Of a stretch of 51,688 nucleotides of DNA, positions 51,647 through 51,688 are shown piece after piece. The notes beneath the pieces were generated by a model, which saw nothing but the letters and a program-made list of their open reading frames with translations, made no database searches and had not been told where the DNA came from. The stretch comes from an uncultured Collinsella sp. Its GTDB lineage: Bacteria; Actinomycetota; Coriobacteriia; Coriobacteriales; Coriobacteriaceae. Location of the stretch: assembly GCA_900757615.1 (NCBI GenBank), contig CAAEON010000026.1, positions 1-51,688 of the forward strand. The letters run 5' to 3'. A program made the position numbers and the translations under genes. Numbering within the stretch: the first letter of the stretch is position 1; every line of letters starts with the position of its first letter.

Positions 51647-51688
51647 TCTCATATGACCCAATCCGCTGTCAAGAGCCACAATGGCCCC

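Overview
The window looks like chromosome from a gut Coriobacteriia (Actinomycetota), most likely Collinsella or a close relative. This is an inference from high GC with G/C-ending codons, a 12alpha-hydroxysteroid-dehydrogenase-like bile acid enzyme, an arginine deiminase pathway, cobalamin-controlled DUF4430 surface proteins and many intergenic palindromes. No rRNA, tRNA or CRISPR array was seen.

Layout. 1-7055 is a type I restriction-modification locus (hsdR-hsdM-hsdS on the minus strand) facing a plus-strand tyrosine recombinase and a half-length hsdS. A 20-bp perfect inverted repeat joins the two hsdS genes, and inversion between the copies keeps frame in both orientations, so this looks like a phase-variable specificity switch. 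7056-10082 is a worn accessory stretch: hairpins and possible small RNAs, a 30-residue ORF, a small unknown protein, an ADP-ribosylglycohydrolase and a DUF1016/YhcG nuclease broken by an amber codon. 10287-15867 holds a secreted PI-PLC-like protein, two paralogous lipoproteins and a zinc-ribbon membrane protein. 15921-21637 holds fchA-folD (one-carbon metabolism), a 231-bp MITE-like element, a C69 dipeptidase and an AarF/UbiB kinase-like gene with a small partner.

21785-30148 is the most striking unit: a cobalamin riboswitch before a 2,375-residue surface protein (Ig-like repeats, three DUF4430 transcobalamin-like domains, beta-propeller, InlB-type repeat, C-terminal membrane anchor), followed at once by a second membrane-anchored DUF4430 protein. 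Together they suggest a cobalamin-repressed surface capture system. It is followed by a very regular 62-bp array of inverted 17-mers.

30496-40857 is mostly housekeeping: two GtrA proteins, class III fructose-bisphosphatase, DegV, a TIM-barrel protein, a divergent MetRS-like ligase with an RNA m5C methyltransferase, a DUF3267 membrane protein and QueH. 40918-46839 is an arginine deiminase island, less GC-rich than its surroundings, with two arcA genes, a YfcC-type antiporter, arcB and an S24-like regulator lacking the usual catalytic residues; no carbamate kinase gene lies here. 46974-51688 holds queA, a tail-anchored coiled-coil protein and the HSDH-like gene. Both queA and the HSDH gene are followed by the same 150-bp three-hairpin element, whose stems differ in sequence but keep pairing.
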